Part shown: positions 36,095 to 45,443 of the stretch, in pieces
Layout: each line of letters opens with the position of its first letter
How positions within the stretch are numbered: the first letter of the stretch is position 1
NCBI RefSeq assembly: GCF_017368475.1
Contig: NZ_JAFNJE010000010.1
Span: 62,001-126,000 of the forward strand
Length of the DNA: 64,000 nt
Source: Alteromonas sp. 5E99-2
GTDB taxonomy: Bacteria; Pseudomonadota; Gammaproteobacteria; Enterobacterales; Alteromonadaceae
Reading direction: 5' to 3'
Position numbers and translations under genes: made by a program
The notes under the pieces: model-generated
Told to the model about the DNA's origin: nothing
Database searches by the model: none
Seen by the model: the letters and a program-made list of their open reading frames with translations, nothing else

Positions 36095-37529
36095 ATCAAA
36101 TAAAGGTAGTGCAAAGCCCCTTGTAATCGCACTCAGTATAGTTTCGCTTATGCAGGGTTGTGCTATTCCAACAATCCAAACAAAAGAAGTTAATCAAACA
36201 CTACCGGAGCAATACGGAGCATCAACCTCCATAGGCGAAGTGAATATTAATTGGGAGCAATGGTTTGACGACCCAACTTTAAAAGAATTAATTAATATTG
36301 CTTTAACTAATAATCAAGAAGTTGCAACATTACTTCAGCGGATCAATATTGCCGCGAATGAAGTCTACGCTAGAGAGGGTGAATACCTTCCACAGCTCAA
36401 CGCAGGTATAGAAGTTGATACCGAAAAAGTCGGCGAATTTACTCGAAAAGGAGCAGTAGAAGAACAACTAAATATACGCGAAGACAGAGCATTTCCCGAC
36501 CCATTAGCAAATTTGGCGTTAGGCTTGAATGCATCATGGGAACTTGACGTTTGGAACAAACTCAGAAATGCGTCAAAAGCCGCTTCATTAGACTATTTTG
36601 CGTCAATTGAATATCAAAAATTCTTTGTGACGCAATTGGTTGCCGAAGTATCCGAGCATTACTTCGAACTATTAGCGTTCGACAATAAGTTACGCAATAT
36701 CGACAAAACGCTCGACATTCAACGTAATGTAATCACCACCTTAAATCAGTTAAAAACGTATGGTCGAACGACCTCATTACCGTTAATTCGTTTTCAGGCA
36801 GAAGTAAAAAGAAATGAAAGTGAAAAATTACTTATCCAACAACATATTATTGAAACCGAAAATAAGCTTAATCTATTACTAGGTCGAACTCCTCAGCACA
36901 TTGAGCGCACACCTTCACAACTCATGGTTCCATCACTGCAAATACCTGCGGCTGGTGTGCCTTCGGATTTACTGGTTAATCGTCCTGATATCCGACAAGC
37001 AGAGTTAGAGCTAAAAGCAGCAAAACTAAATATTGATGTAGCAAAAGCTAATTTTTATCCCTCATTTACACTGAATGCAGGAGTAGGATTAGAAGCCTTT
37101 GATACTCGTTATTTACTTGATATTCCCGAGTCTCTTGCCTATTCATTAGGAGGTGATATTTTCTTGCCTTTAATTAATCGAAGAGCCATAAAAGCTGAAT
37201 ATAAAAATGCAAGTGCTGAGCAAATTCAAGCCGCGTATGATTACGAATATACTGTAATTCGAGCAGTCTCAGAAGTATCAACCAGTTTATCTAAATTAGA
37301 CAAACTAACACAAAATTATGAACTTAAACGTCAACAAATCACTGCACTAGAACAATCAATTGAAGTAGCAAATCGTTTGTTTTCGTCGGCTCATGGCGAA
37401 TACCTTGAAGTACTATTAGCACAACGTGAAACTTTAGAAGCTCAAGGGGAACTTGTTGAAATGCGCACCCAGCAGTTCTCTGCATTGGTAGAGTTGTATC
37501 GTTCTCTAGGAGGAGGCTGGAAAGTTTAA
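36081..37529 (+). CDS. Outer-membrane efflux lipoprotein, NodT/TolC family
   Basis: 482 residues. The signal peptide ends SLMQGC, with lipidated Cys27. Two repeats of the outer-membrane efflux helical domain follow; the first contains FDDPTLKELINIALTNNQEV and the second VNRPDIRQAELELKAAKLNI with the conserved RPD(I)RxAE signature. It should form the trimeric channel of the tripartite pump with the adaptor and pump encoded just upstream. The start codon lies inside the end of the pump gene (14-base overlap), so translation is coupled. GAGGAG gives a strong ribosome site. The C-terminus (LYRSLGGGWKV) is typical of the family. Confidence 0.93.
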   Translation: MIHYKSNKGSAKPLVIALSIVSLMQGCAIPTIQTKEVNQTLPEQYGASTSIGEVNINWEQWFDDPTLKELINIALTNNQEVATLLQRINIAANEVYAREGEYLPQLNAGIEVDTEKVGEFTRKGAVEEQLNIREDRAFPDPLANLALGLNASWELDVWNKLRNASKAASLDYFASIEYQKFFVTQLVAEVSEHYFELLAFDNKLRNIDKTLDIQRNVITTLNQLKTYGRTTSLPLIRFQAEVKRNESEKLLIQQHIIETENKLNLLLGRTPQHIERTPSQLMVPSLQIPAAGVPSDLLVNRPDIRQAELELKAAKLNIDVAKANFYPSFTLNAGVGLEAFDTRYLLDIPESLAYSLGGDIFLPLINRRAIKAEYKNASAEQIQAAYDYEYTVIRAVSEVSTSLSKLDKLTQNYELKRQQITALEQSIEVANRLFSSAHGEYLEVLLAQRETLEAQGELVEMRTQQFSALVELYRSLGGGWKV

Positions 37530-37551
37530 CTTAAGAAGTTCAAAAGACACA

Positions 37552-37578
37552 ATGCCGTTCACAAAACGTGAACGGCAT
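37552..37578 (+). terminator. Hairpin at the end of the efflux operon
   Basis: ATGCCGTTCAC (37552-37562) and GTGAACGGCAT (37568-37578) form a perfect 11-bp stem with a 5-base loop. No T tract follows, so it may act as an mRNA-end hairpin or a factor-dependent terminator. Confidence 0.6.
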
Positions 37579-37708
37579 AAATACGTTAATTCTATTGTGT
37601 TTTCTATTATAAAGATGTAGACATAGATTAACGTTCAAGAACTAGCCCTCTCTTTAGGAAAATTAAATATCTAAGTAATTTCTTTAATACAAATAAAAAG
37701 GATTCAAT

Positions 37709-38044
37709 ATGTCAACCCTAGAAACCTACGCCAATAAAATTGGAAAAGCGTTATCAGACGTTTCTTCATTAAACGTAAGAACCTTTTCCGGTGATTTAAA
37801 CACCATTATTGAAAACTCAGATGGAAACCTGAGTACTGAAGGCCTTGATAACGTGCTACTAACTGGAACCACTAATGCGAACCTTAAACTAGAGGCATTG
37901 ACGGTAATGAGAATAGACGGAGACATAGATCAGTTTGTCACCACTGATATTTCTAAAGACATGAAAGCCATTCATGACGATGCAGTAGAAACCGGCAAGG
38001 CAACACGAACAGCAATCATAGATTTTGTAAAATCAGTCGTTTAA
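37709..38044 (+). CDS. Small soluble protein of a two-gene module, unrecognised
   Basis: 111 residues, rich in Asp, Glu, Thr and Asn. No signal peptide, membrane span or known motif. The N-terminus is helical (STLETYANKIGKALSDVSSL); then comes a beta-like middle (VRTFSGDLNTIIENSDGNLS) and a closing helix pair (DMKAIHDDAVETGKATRTAI). AAGGATT sits seven bases before the ATG. The next gene starts four bases after its stop codon, so the two are an operon. I do not recognise the family; the small acidic protein before a large cationic membrane-active one resembles antidote-effector or chaperone-secreted protein pairs, but that is inference only. Confidence 0.65.
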   Translation: MSTLETYANKIGKALSDVSSLNVRTFSGDLNTIIENSDGNLSTEGLDNVLLTGTTNANLKLEALTVMRIDGDIDQFVTTDISKDMKAIHDDAVETGKATRTAIIDFVKSVV

Positions 38045-38048
38045 GTTT

Positions 38049-39458
38049 ATGCATTTTCGAGATTTAGGTGAGTCGTTAGATCAAGCAATCTCTGCTAATT
38101 ACCTACCCGATATTGACGACGATATCGAACAAGTGAAGCTCTACCGTCGTAGACTTCACTTGTTAAAGTATATTGACCGCGATACGGGTGAAAATAACCT
38201 AGACTCCAAATTACGTGATGCTATTACTCAGTTCCAAATCGATGTAGGTATTTCTGTATCAGGAAATCCCGACCATACAACCTTTTTTGCATTAGGCTCA
38301 TTAGTTGCTTTTGAACCTCCAGAAGGTGGGCTTGAATTTATTGATGGTTTAACGACCAACAATCCAGCATTAATCAAAGCCATAAAACTTAAGCTTTCAT
38401 GTTTTGGAATAAAAGTTCGACGAAATTCCAATATAAACGCATCGCTACATCAGTTCCGATCATTGCTTCTGGCACTCATGCTACCCAATACAAAAATTGG
38501 AATGACAAACAAAGAACTTCTTCCATTTCTGTTTGACATAGACCTTATAAGTTCTGGGGTGAAAGGAGATAAAAAAGGATTTCATTTTAGATTTCCACAA
38601 TCTATCTCTCGCCACAAGCGAGAACAATTTAAAGATTCACTAGATATTTTTCTTCGCAATACCGCTGCCATTGAACTGTGGCTATACGGATATCCCATAG
38701 CATTATCAGAATTGAGAAATGGCAACGTTGATTTAAAAAAAGCATTAAAACTTTTTTGGAAAGAAACACCTGAAATGGCTAAGCCTCAGTCTAAATATAG
38801 AGATCGGGTAACCTATGATTTTTTTGTACGAATTAATTTCTTACAACAAAACACCGCAAACGCCGATATAAAAACGATAAATGCTGCTATCGATAAAAAA
38901 CTCAAAAATGATGAAAGCTTCAAATTATCAACAGAACAAGAATCCCACTCTTTAATCAGCCGGATTATTGATGGAGGCCGCAGATTATTTAGAGGACTAG
39001 TAGCCGTGTTTCGCGGGTTTATTAAAGGTGTTTCTAGTTTGGTTAAAAATGCTACTCGGTGGATTTTAAGTAAAGGCCGTACCCACTTTATTGCCATGAA
39101 AAACGTAATTAAAGCGGGTTTGATTGGCTTCAAACAAATCAAACCATCAGAAAATATCATAGTACTTAGTGATTATGACAGAGACCAAACGGTTATCGTT
39201 TCTAGCACTGGAGATATTAACGAAGCAAAAATAAAGATGACTGAATTCACTATAAGGTCTCAATTGAGAATAGTGGGTATCAAAGGGTTTGTATGGCTGT
39301 TTAAGGTGTTTAGAAGTTACGGAAGCCTCTTTGCCGCGGGTTGGATCAGAGCCTTGTGGTCATTAACGAAGATAGGAGAACGTTTTGAGGAATTACAGGC
39401 TTTAAACAAGGAAGCGACGAAATTACTCAAAATTGCTGAGCAAAATAATGTGAGCTGA
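38049..39458 (+). CDS. Protein with peptidoglycan-binding-like motif and cationic amphipathic helices, unrecognised
   Basis: 469 residues, no signal peptide. Around residues 40-90, LHLLKYIDRDTGENNLDSKL, DAITQFQIDVGISVSGNPDH and TTFFALG recall a peptidoglycan-binding domain 1 (the FQ...G...G.....T pattern). The middle (95-295) is mixed helix and strand. Residues 304-366 are strikingly basic and amphipathic (GGRRLFRGLVAVFRGFIKGV, then KNATRWILSKGR), and a second such region ends the protein (FVWLFKVFRSYGSLFAAGWI). Such helices suggest membrane insertion. It is cotranscribed with the 111-residue gene. I cannot name a family. Confidence 0.6.
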   Translation: MHFRDLGESLDQAISANYLPDIDDDIEQVKLYRRRLHLLKYIDRDTGENNLDSKLRDAITQFQIDVGISVSGNPDHTTFFALGSLVAFEPPEGGLEFIDGLTTNNPALIKAIKLKLSCFGIKVRRNSNINASLHQFRSLLLALMLPNTKIGMTNKELLPFLFDIDLISSGVKGDKKGFHFRFPQSISRHKREQFKDSLDIFLRNTAAIELWLYGYPIALSELRNGNVDLKKALKLFWKETPEMAKPQSKYRDRVTYDFFVRINFLQQNTANADIKTINAAIDKKLKNDESFKLSTEQESHSLISRIIDGGRRLFRGLVAVFRGFIKGVSSLVKNATRWILSKGRTHFIAMKNVIKAGLIGFKQIKPSENIIVLSDYDRDQTVIVSSTGDINEAKIKMTEFTIRSQLRIVGIKGFVWLFKVFRSYGSLFAAGWIRALWSLTKIGERFEELQALNKEATKLLKIAEQNNVS

Positions 39459-39726
39459 GCATCACTTATCTCCTTACTTTCTAATGGATTTAACACTGTT
39501 ATTGCCTTTCCTGACACCTATATCTAGGGGAACATTGAATTTCATGAAACAGAGGACGTAAATACCAATCCAGAACTTAATTTGATTCCAACAACCTAGT
39601 CGCCTGGCCGGTTTCAACTTTATGCTATTTTGAAAGATAAGAGTGCATCAATAACGAGTATTTAGTCATTGGATAGTGTCTGCAATTTTATGATTGATTT
39701 GGGGTATCACTACAGACATTTTGAAT

Positions 39727-39803
39727 TGGTCGGTGTGAGAGGATTTGAACCTCCGACCCCTGACACCCCATGACAGTGCGCTACCAAGCTGCGCCACACA
39801 CCG
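39727..39803 (-). tRNA. tRNA-Pro (anticodon GGG)
   Basis: 77 bases on the minus strand, 5' end at 39803, folding as a normal tRNA with encoded CCA (39727-39729). The acceptor arm CGGTGTG pairs with CACACCG. The anticodon loop ATGGGGT gives GGG, reading the proline codons CCC and CCU; the anticodon stem has the T-T mismatch also found in E. coli proL. The T-arm is GGAGGTTCAAATCCTC. It lies alone between the 38-kb module and dcd. Confidence 0.95.
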
Positions 39804-39880
39804 ACCGAAGATGCGCATTATAGGAACTTAGCGCTGAAAATCTACTCTTTTATTTCGGTTTCGGCGAGTTTGATTAATTA

Positions 39881-40468
39881 TCAAACACCATCACCACTAA
39901 TTCTGCTGGCAACCGCGCCATCTTGTCCCTTGTATTTAGCGTCTTTACGGGCGTTATAGGGTTTTTCCGCTGGGTTGGATAGCTTTTCAAAACTCAAGGC
40001 TCCAATTTTCATCATAGGACGAAGAGCCAAAGGCAATTTACCTGAATTGAAAAACTCTAAAACAATATTTCCCGACCAACCTGGGTCAATTCTGTGCGCA
40101 GTTACATGCACCATAAGCCCTAGTCGCGCTAACGAACTGCGCCCGTCTAACCAACCTACTATATCGTTAGGTAAAGTGACTGACTCATAGGTGATGGCTA
40201 ACGCCAATTGCCCAGGGTGAAGAAAAAACGCTTTATCATCGGTGAGTACAATTTCGTCACTCATCACTGAATTTAGCGCTTTTTGTACTTCCTCTTTAGG
40301 CCCGCTTAAATCGATATAGGGCGCTGCATGATCTTCAAATACACGAAATTTGTTTCCCAAGCGCATATCAAGAGTAACACCTGAAATTTGCGAATAATCC
40401 GGTGTTGGTTCAATCACTATTTTCTGTTGTTGTATATGCTCGAAAATGTCTCTATCGCATAAACGCAT
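39881..40468 (-). CDS. dcd: dCTP deaminase
   Basis: 195 residues, close to 193 in E. coli. It converts dCTP to dUTP, the main source of dTMP in gammaproteobacteria. [20 protein letters not shown] and [20 protein letters not shown] hold the substrate and active-site residues of the dUTPase-related fold, including the glutamate in VLEFFNSG. The N-terminal [12 protein letters not shown] is typical. It is followed upstream on the same strand by mrp, the usual dcd-mrp arrangement of Vibrio and Alteromonas relatives. Confidence 0.96.
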   Translation of the reverse strand: MRLCDRDIFEHIQQQKIVIEPTPDYSQISGVTLDMRLGNKFRVFEDHAAPYIDLSGPKEEVQKALNSVMSDEIVLTDDKAFFLHPGQLALAITYESVTLPNDIVGWLDGRSSLARLGLMVHVTAHRIDPGWSGNIVLEFFNSGKLPLALRPMMKIGALSFEKLSNPAEKPYNARKDAKYKGQDGAVASRISGDGV

Positions 40469-40540
40469 TGAGTGTCCTTTAAAAGTAAGCTTGGGTAAAA
40501 CTATGATAGTTAACCATTATGACGGTCAGTTTAATTGCAA

Positions 40541-41656
40541 TCAATCTTGTATTACATTTATTGGTTCACCCACAATGTGTTTTTCTTCGTTTTCACTGCG
40601 CACCGCGCTTAACGCAACCCGTAATGATAGAGTTCTGGCGATTTCTCGGTATTGATTAGCCAATAGACTTTGTGGTGAATGAATGGGCAGTGGCTTGCCT
40701 GCGTCGGCGTATTCACGGATAGATATTGACAAGGGTAACGACCCCAGCAGTGGAATGTCGTGCCGTTCTGATAATTTTGTGCCACCGTTTTGCGAAAAAA
40801 TAAATTCAGTATGACCGCAGTTAGAGCATGCATAAGAGCTCATATTTTCAACTAACCCCAACACTGGAATATTCAGCTTAGCAAACATATCAATGCCTTT
40901 TTGTGCATCAGCTAACGCTAAATCTTGTGGTGTAGTAACTACGATAGATGCCGTTAGTGGAACTTGTTGTGCCATGGTCAATTGCACGTCTCCAGTCCCC
41001 GGAGGCATATCCACAATAAGGTAATCTAACACGGGCCACTGGGTTTCATTTAACAACTGCATTAGTGCTTTGCTGGCCATAGGGCCACGCCAGACTGCTG
41101 CGTCTTCGTCTGGCACTAAATAACCAATAGAGTTTGTCACTATGCCGTCTTTTTCAATGGGGATCATAATCCGTTCATCAGGTGACTCAGGATGAGCGTC
41201 TTTGGTTCCCAACATGGTCGGAATAGACGGCCCATAAATATCCGCATCTAAAATACCGACGCTAGCCCCTTCTTGCATTAGTGCATAAGCAATGTTCACT
41301 GCAGTAGCACTTTTCCCTACTCCGCCCTTGCCCGACGAAACCGCAACAATATTGCGAATATTCGTAATGTGAGGAAGTGCTGCCGCTCGGGTTGTAATTT
41401 TAGTAAGCATGTCCACTGAATCAAGACTGACTTCGTGCTCTTTTGCAATAGAAAAAGCCAGAAATTCAACGGTTTTATGTTCAGAAACGCACGCAAATGG
41501 AAAAGTAATTGTTATCTTACTTTCAGCAAATTCAAACCAATTTAAGGGTAATTCAGGGTCGGCAAGTTCAAACAAATTGGCTACACCATGAGCCAAGGTT
41601 TTAATGAACTCTTCCTCGTGATTTTCACCGTCTTTTGAACTTTTTGAAAAAAACAT
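40541..41656 (-). CDS. mrp: Iron-sulfur cluster carrier ATPase Mrp/ApbC
   Basis: 371 residues. The deviant Walker A motif AVSSGKGGVGKSATAVNIAY lies near 104-123, MRP/NBP35-like Walker B at DYLIVDMPPGTGD, and the CxxC pair at YACSNCGH (about 276), which binds a bridging Fe4S4 cluster between monomers. The protein transfers iron-sulfur clusters to apoproteins. The first 95 residues correspond to the DUF59/MIP18 region but look divergent here. It is divergently transcribed from metG with about 96 bases between, a conserved arrangement. Confidence 0.92.
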   Translation of the reverse strand: MFFSKSSKDGENHEEEFIKTLAHGVANLFELADPELPLNWFEFAESKITITFPFACVSEHKTVEFLAFSIAKEHEVSLDSVDMLTKITTRAAALPHITNIRNIVAVSSGKGGVGKSATAVNIAYALMQEGASVGILDADIYGPSIPTMLGTKDAHPESPDERIMIPIEKDGIVTNSIGYLVPDEDAAVWRGPMASKALMQLLNETQWPVLDYLIVDMPPGTGDVQLTMAQQVPLTASIVVTTPQDLALADAQKGIDMFAKLNIPVLGLVENMSSYACSNCGHTEFIFSQNGGTKLSERHDIPLLGSLPLSISIREYADAGKPLPIHSPQSLLANQYREIARTLSLRVALSAVRSENEEKHIVGEPINVIQD

Positions 41657-41752
41657 AGCGCTCCTTATGCAAAGCTAATGCAAAATTTAGGCATTTCCGT
41701 TACTATTCCGCCCATTAAAATTAGTCAATCTTAGTCGAACAGTTCGAGGCTT

Positions 41753-43789
41753 ATGAATCAAAAACGTCGCATTCTTGTTACCAGTGCCCTTCCCTATGCA
41801 AATGGGTCTATCCACCTTGGGCATTTATTAGAACATATTCAAACCGATATTTGGGCTCGTTTTCAACGATTAAGAGGCCATGAATGCTATGCGGTTTGCG
41901 CTGATGATGCTCACGGCACTCCCGTTATGCTTAAAGCCCAAGAGCTTGGTATTACACCGGAACAAATGGTTGAACAAACCCGCGCAGAGCATCACCAAGA
42001 TTTAAAAGATTTTCTGGTCGACTACGACAACTATTATGTGACTCATTCTGAAGAAAACAAGGTGTTGTGCGAAGCAATTTACACCAAGTTGGATAACGCA
42101 GGTTACATTAGCAAGCGCACAATTAATCAATTGTTCGATCCAGAAAAAGAAATGTTCTTGCCAGACCGTTTTGTGACTGGTACCTGCCCTACCTGTGGCA
42201 GTGAAGAACAAAACGGAGACAGCTGCGACAGTTGCGGTGCAACCTACAGTCCCACAGAACTTAAAAACCCAAAAAGCGTTGTGTCCGGTGCTGTGCCTGT
42301 ATTGAAAGAATCCGAGCACTTTTTCTTCGACCTTCCTCAGTTTGAAGGCATGTTGAAAGACTGGCTGCAAAGCGGTGCAATTCAAGAAGAAATGGCGAAC
42401 AAACTACAGGAGTGGTTTGAAACCGGTTTGCAACAATGGGATATCAGCCGAGATGCTCCTTATTTTGGCTTTGAAATACCGGGTGCGCCCAATAAGTTTT
42501 TCTACGTTTGGGTAGATGCACCTGTGGGCTACATGGCGAGTTTCCTTAACTTTTGCCAACAAAACGACTTGGAGTTCGATGACTTCTGGACAGAAGGCAA
42601 AGACACCGAGCTGTACCACTTTATTGGTAAAGACATTACCTATTTTCACTGCCTATTCTGGCCAGCAATGCTAGAAGGTGCAGGCTACCGTAAACCGAGC
42701 GGTGTAAATGTACATGGCTTCGTTACCGTAAATGGCGCAAAAATGTCTAAGTCAAAAGGCACCTTTATTAAAGGCCGTACTTACCTAGACCATTTAGAGC
42801 CAGAATATTTACGCTATTACTTCGCGTCAAAACTGAGCGACGGCGTCACCGATATCGATCTTAACTTTGAAGACTTTGTACAAAAGGTGAATGCAGATTT
42901 AGTGGGTAAAGTGGTTAATATTGCCAGTCGTTGTGCAAGCTTTATCACCAAGCGTTTCGACGGTACCTTGTCTGACAATATTGTTGATACTGCCCTGTTA
43001 AACGAATTCCAACAAGCACAAGGCAGCATTGCTGAGTTGTTTGAAAAACGCAAATACAGCGCCGCTATTCGTGAAATTATGGCCTTAGCAGATAAAGCAA
43101 ATCAATTTATCGACGCCAACGCGCCTTGGGTAACCATTAAAGAAGAAGGTAAAGAAGCCTTTACCCATGATGTTTGCTCACTCGGTATTCACTTGTTCCG
43201 TATATTAACCATATACTTACAACCTGTATTACCAGTGTTAGCCGACAAAGCCCAGGCATTTTTGAATGACACCTATACATGGGACAGCATTCAAACCGTG
43301 TTAAAAGGTCATGGTATTAATAAATTTAAAGCCATGATGCAAAGAGTTGAACCTGCGACTATCGAAAAAATTGTCGATGCGTCAAAAGAAGACTTAAAAG
43401 CAGCCCAGCAAAGTAAAGCAAAAGCGCAAGCTGACAGCCCTTTGGTTAAAGATCCAATTGCGCCTACAATTAGCTTTGACGAATTCGCTAAAGTCGATTT
43501 ACGGGTTGCTAAAATTGCTCATGCAGAGCGCGTTGAGAAAGCCGATAAATTGCTGCGTTTAGAACTGGATTTAGGTGGAGAAAGCCGACAAGTATTTGCA
43601 GGTATAAAGTCAGCGTATGAACCTGAAGATTTAATAGGTAAACACACTGTCATGGTTGCTAATTTGGCCCCAAGAAAAATGCGTTTCGGTTTGTCTGAGG
43701 GCATGGTACTAGCAGCTGGACCTGGTGGCAAAGACCTGTTTATTTTAGAGCCTCACGACGGTGCGCAGCCTGGGATGAAGGTGAAATAA
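41753..43789 (+). CDS. metG: Methionyl-tRNA synthetase
   Basis: 678 residues, versus 677 in E. coli. Charges tRNA-Met; also supplies initiator tRNA. HLGH at 21-24 within [20 protein letters not shown] is the HIGH motif; KMSKS is exact at 330-334. A four-Cys zinc knuckle ([17 protein letters not shown]) occurs near 145-161. The C-terminal 110 residues are the EMAP-like tRNA-binding and dimerisation domain ([20 protein letters not shown]). The end overlaps the minus-strand methyltransferase by 50 bases. Confidence 0.97.
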   Translation: MNQKRRILVTSALPYANGSIHLGHLLEHIQTDIWARFQRLRGHECYAVCADDAHGTPVMLKAQELGITPEQMVEQTRAEHHQDLKDFLVDYDNYYVTHSEENKVLCEAIYTKLDNAGYISKRTINQLFDPEKEMFLPDRFVTGTCPTCGSEEQNGDSCDSCGATYSPTELKNPKSVVSGAVPVLKESEHFFFDLPQFEGMLKDWLQSGAIQEEMANKLQEWFETGLQQWDISRDAPYFGFEIPGAPNKFFYVWVDAPVGYMASFLNFCQQNDLEFDDFWTEGKDTELYHFIGKDITYFHCLFWPAMLEGAGYRKPSGVNVHGFVTVNGAKMSKSKGTFIKGRTYLDHLEPEYLRYYFASKLSDGVTDIDLNFEDFVQKVNADLVGKVVNIASRCASFITKRFDGTLSDNIVDTALLNEFQQAQGSIAELFEKRKYSAAIREIMALADKANQFIDANAPWVTIKEEGKEAFTHDVCSLGIHLFRILTIYLQPVLPVLADKAQAFLNDTYTWDSIQTVLKGHGINKFKAMMQRVEPATIEKIVDASKEDLKAAQQSKAKAQADSPLVKDPIAPTISFDEFAKVDLRVAKIAHAERVEKADKLLRLELDLGGESRQVFAGIKSAYEPEDLIGKHTVMVANLAPRKMRFGLSEGMVLAAGPGGKDLFILEPHDGAQPGMKVK

Positions 43790-44552
43790 CCGGCGACACA
43801 ACAGAATTAGCTGAGTTCGCGGCGCTTAAGGGAACAAACTTGCGCGCCGCTCTTCGCTTACTCTTTATCTTGGTCATGGGAATGGTTTGTTTTTTCGCTA
43901 AAATACAATACGCAGCCCCGCTCCACCCTAAATAGGGCGACAAGTACTGGCTAGCAAAACCTGCGGTTTTATCGTTTATTGGCACAGTCCAATTTGAAAA
44001 TACGTTGCGATAGTAAAAACAAGTTTCTTCTACAATTTCATAATGTAATAACTGCAGCCAATCTTTCACCCGCATCGGCGAGAAAAAACGTCCTTGCTTT
44101 AACGGATGATTACGAGAAAAAGGCAGTAATTTCATTATTCCAGACAGACTCAATGGGTTTAAACCACACAACAAAATGTGCCCATCGCAGGTAATGCTGT
44201 GATCTATTTCTCGCAGCATACGGTGAGGATCAGCAGAAAAATCCAGTTCTAACGTTAAAAAGAACGCATCTACAGAATTTCCTTGTAATGGCAATTCCGT
44301 GTTCAACGCTTTTACATTTGGTTTCGCGCTTCCATTGTGCAAGGTAACTTGGTTACGAATAGAACAATCCGTTAATTGAATGGCGTCGGACAATGGTCCA
44401 AGCTTAACTAAATGATAACCAAACATACGACTGGCTAACCTGTTGCATTCAGCTTCACAGGCTTTGTGTAGGCTATTCCCTTGCGTAAAGCTCTGCCAAT
44501 CTTGAGGCTGATTATAGGTTTTATTGGTTCTTGCTGATCGCATTGATATCAT
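43740..44552 (-). CDS. SAM-dependent methyltransferase, YafS-like
   Basis: 270 residues. The core is a class I methyltransferase (Methyltransf_11-like) with [20 protein letters not shown] and [20 protein letters not shown], matching motifs IV-V of the family; the glycine-rich SAM motif I is poorly conserved. Position beside gloB matches E. coli yafS, which neighbours gloB. The last 40 residues ([20 protein letters not shown]) are low complexity and basic and extend 50 bases into the antisense end of metG. The substrate is unknown. It is divergent from gloB with 44 bases between. Confidence 0.8.
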   Translation of the reverse strand: MISMRSARTNKTYNQPQDWQSFTQGNSLHKACEAECNRLASRMFGYHLVKLGPLSDAIQLTDCSIRNQVTLHNGSAKPNVKALNTELPLQGNSVDAFFLTLELDFSADPHRMLREIDHSITCDGHILLCGLNPLSLSGIMKLLPFSRNHPLKQGRFFSPMRVKDWLQLLHYEIVEETCFYYRNVFSNWTVPINDKTAGFASQYLSPYLGWSGAAYCILAKKQTIPMTKIKSKRRAARKFVPLSAANSANSVVSPVISPSSQAAHRREALK

Positions 44553-44596
44553 AGTTCGTTTACACTGTAATTCGACACTAGACGAGATTAGAGATC

Positions 44597-45373
44597 ATGG
44601 CAAGCGATCTAAACATTTTTCCCATACAGGCACTGTCCGACAACTATATTTGGTGTATTAACGATGGCTGCTACGCTGTTGTCGTCGACCCAGGCGATGC
44701 TGCGCCTGTCATAGAAAGCTTAAACAAACATGGGCTAAGATTAGACGCTATTTTAATTACTCACCATCATGCTGACCACACTGCAGGCATACAAGAATTA
44801 ACAAGTGTTTATAAAAATATCCCTGTCATCGGTCCAAAAAATTCTAAAACAAAAGGCTTAACCCACTTAGTTGCAGAAAATGAAACCGTTAGCTTCGCAA
44901 ATTTAGATATGCCGCTGCGTGTTTTAGAAGTACCAGGGCATACCTTAGATCATGTTGCCTATTACAGTGACACCGCGTTATTCTGCGGTGACACCCTATT
45001 TTGTGCTGGCTGTGGTCGTATTTTTGAAGGTACGCCGGAGCAAATGTGGTCTTCGTTGCAAAAAATCTGCTCACTGCCCGATACCATGCAGGTGTATTGC
45101 ACTCATGAATACACTCTTGCAAACCTGAATTTTGCTCAAGCTGTAGAGCCCAATAATGAAGACATTCAAACAGCAATCGAGTCAGTAAAGCAATTGCGTA
45201 GCGCTGGGCTCCCTTCACTCCCGAGCAACTTGGCATTAGAACGCAGTATTAATCCGTTTTTACGAGCTGATATACAAGAGAATTGGCCTTTTTTAGAAAA
45301 ACACACCCAGCAAAAAGTCGCTAATTCGGTATCTGCTTTTGCAGCCATACGAGGCTGGAAAGACAAGTTTTAA
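44597..45373 (+). CDS. gloB: Hydroxyacylglutathione hydrolase (glyoxalase II)
   Basis: 258 residues, near the 251 of E. coli GloB. It hydrolyses S-D-lactoylglutathione to D-lactate and glutathione, the last step of methylglyoxal detoxification. The metallo-beta-lactamase metal motif THHHADHTAG gives H56, H58, D60 and H61; VPGHTLDHVAYY, FCGDTLFCAGCGRIFEG and YCTHEYTLANLNFA supply the remaining ligands. The substrate-binding C-terminus ends with FAAIRGWKDKF, typical for the family. Its promoter shares the short gap with the methyltransferase. Confidence 0.96.
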   Translation: MASDLNIFPIQALSDNYIWCINDGCYAVVVDPGDAAPVIESLNKHGLRLDAILITHHHADHTAGIQELTSVYKNIPVIGPKNSKTKGLTHLVAENETVSFANLDMPLRVLEVPGHTLDHVAYYSDTALFCGDTLFCAGCGRIFEGTPEQMWSSLQKICSLPDTMQVYCTHEYTLANLNFAQAVEPNNEDIQTAIESVKQLRSAGLPSLPSNLALERSINPFLRADIQENWPFLEKHTQQKVANSVSAFAAIRGWKDKF

Positions 45374-45443
45374 GGCAAAGGTGAAATAATTTCATAAACC
45401 CATTACACTAACCCGCTTTGTGCGTCAGTGTTTGGTAAAGTAA

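Noticed and set aside
39727-39803. tRNA-Pro as an integration site for the neighbouring two-gene module
   Set aside because: I found no repeat of the tRNA 3' end on the far side of the module and no integrase gene.
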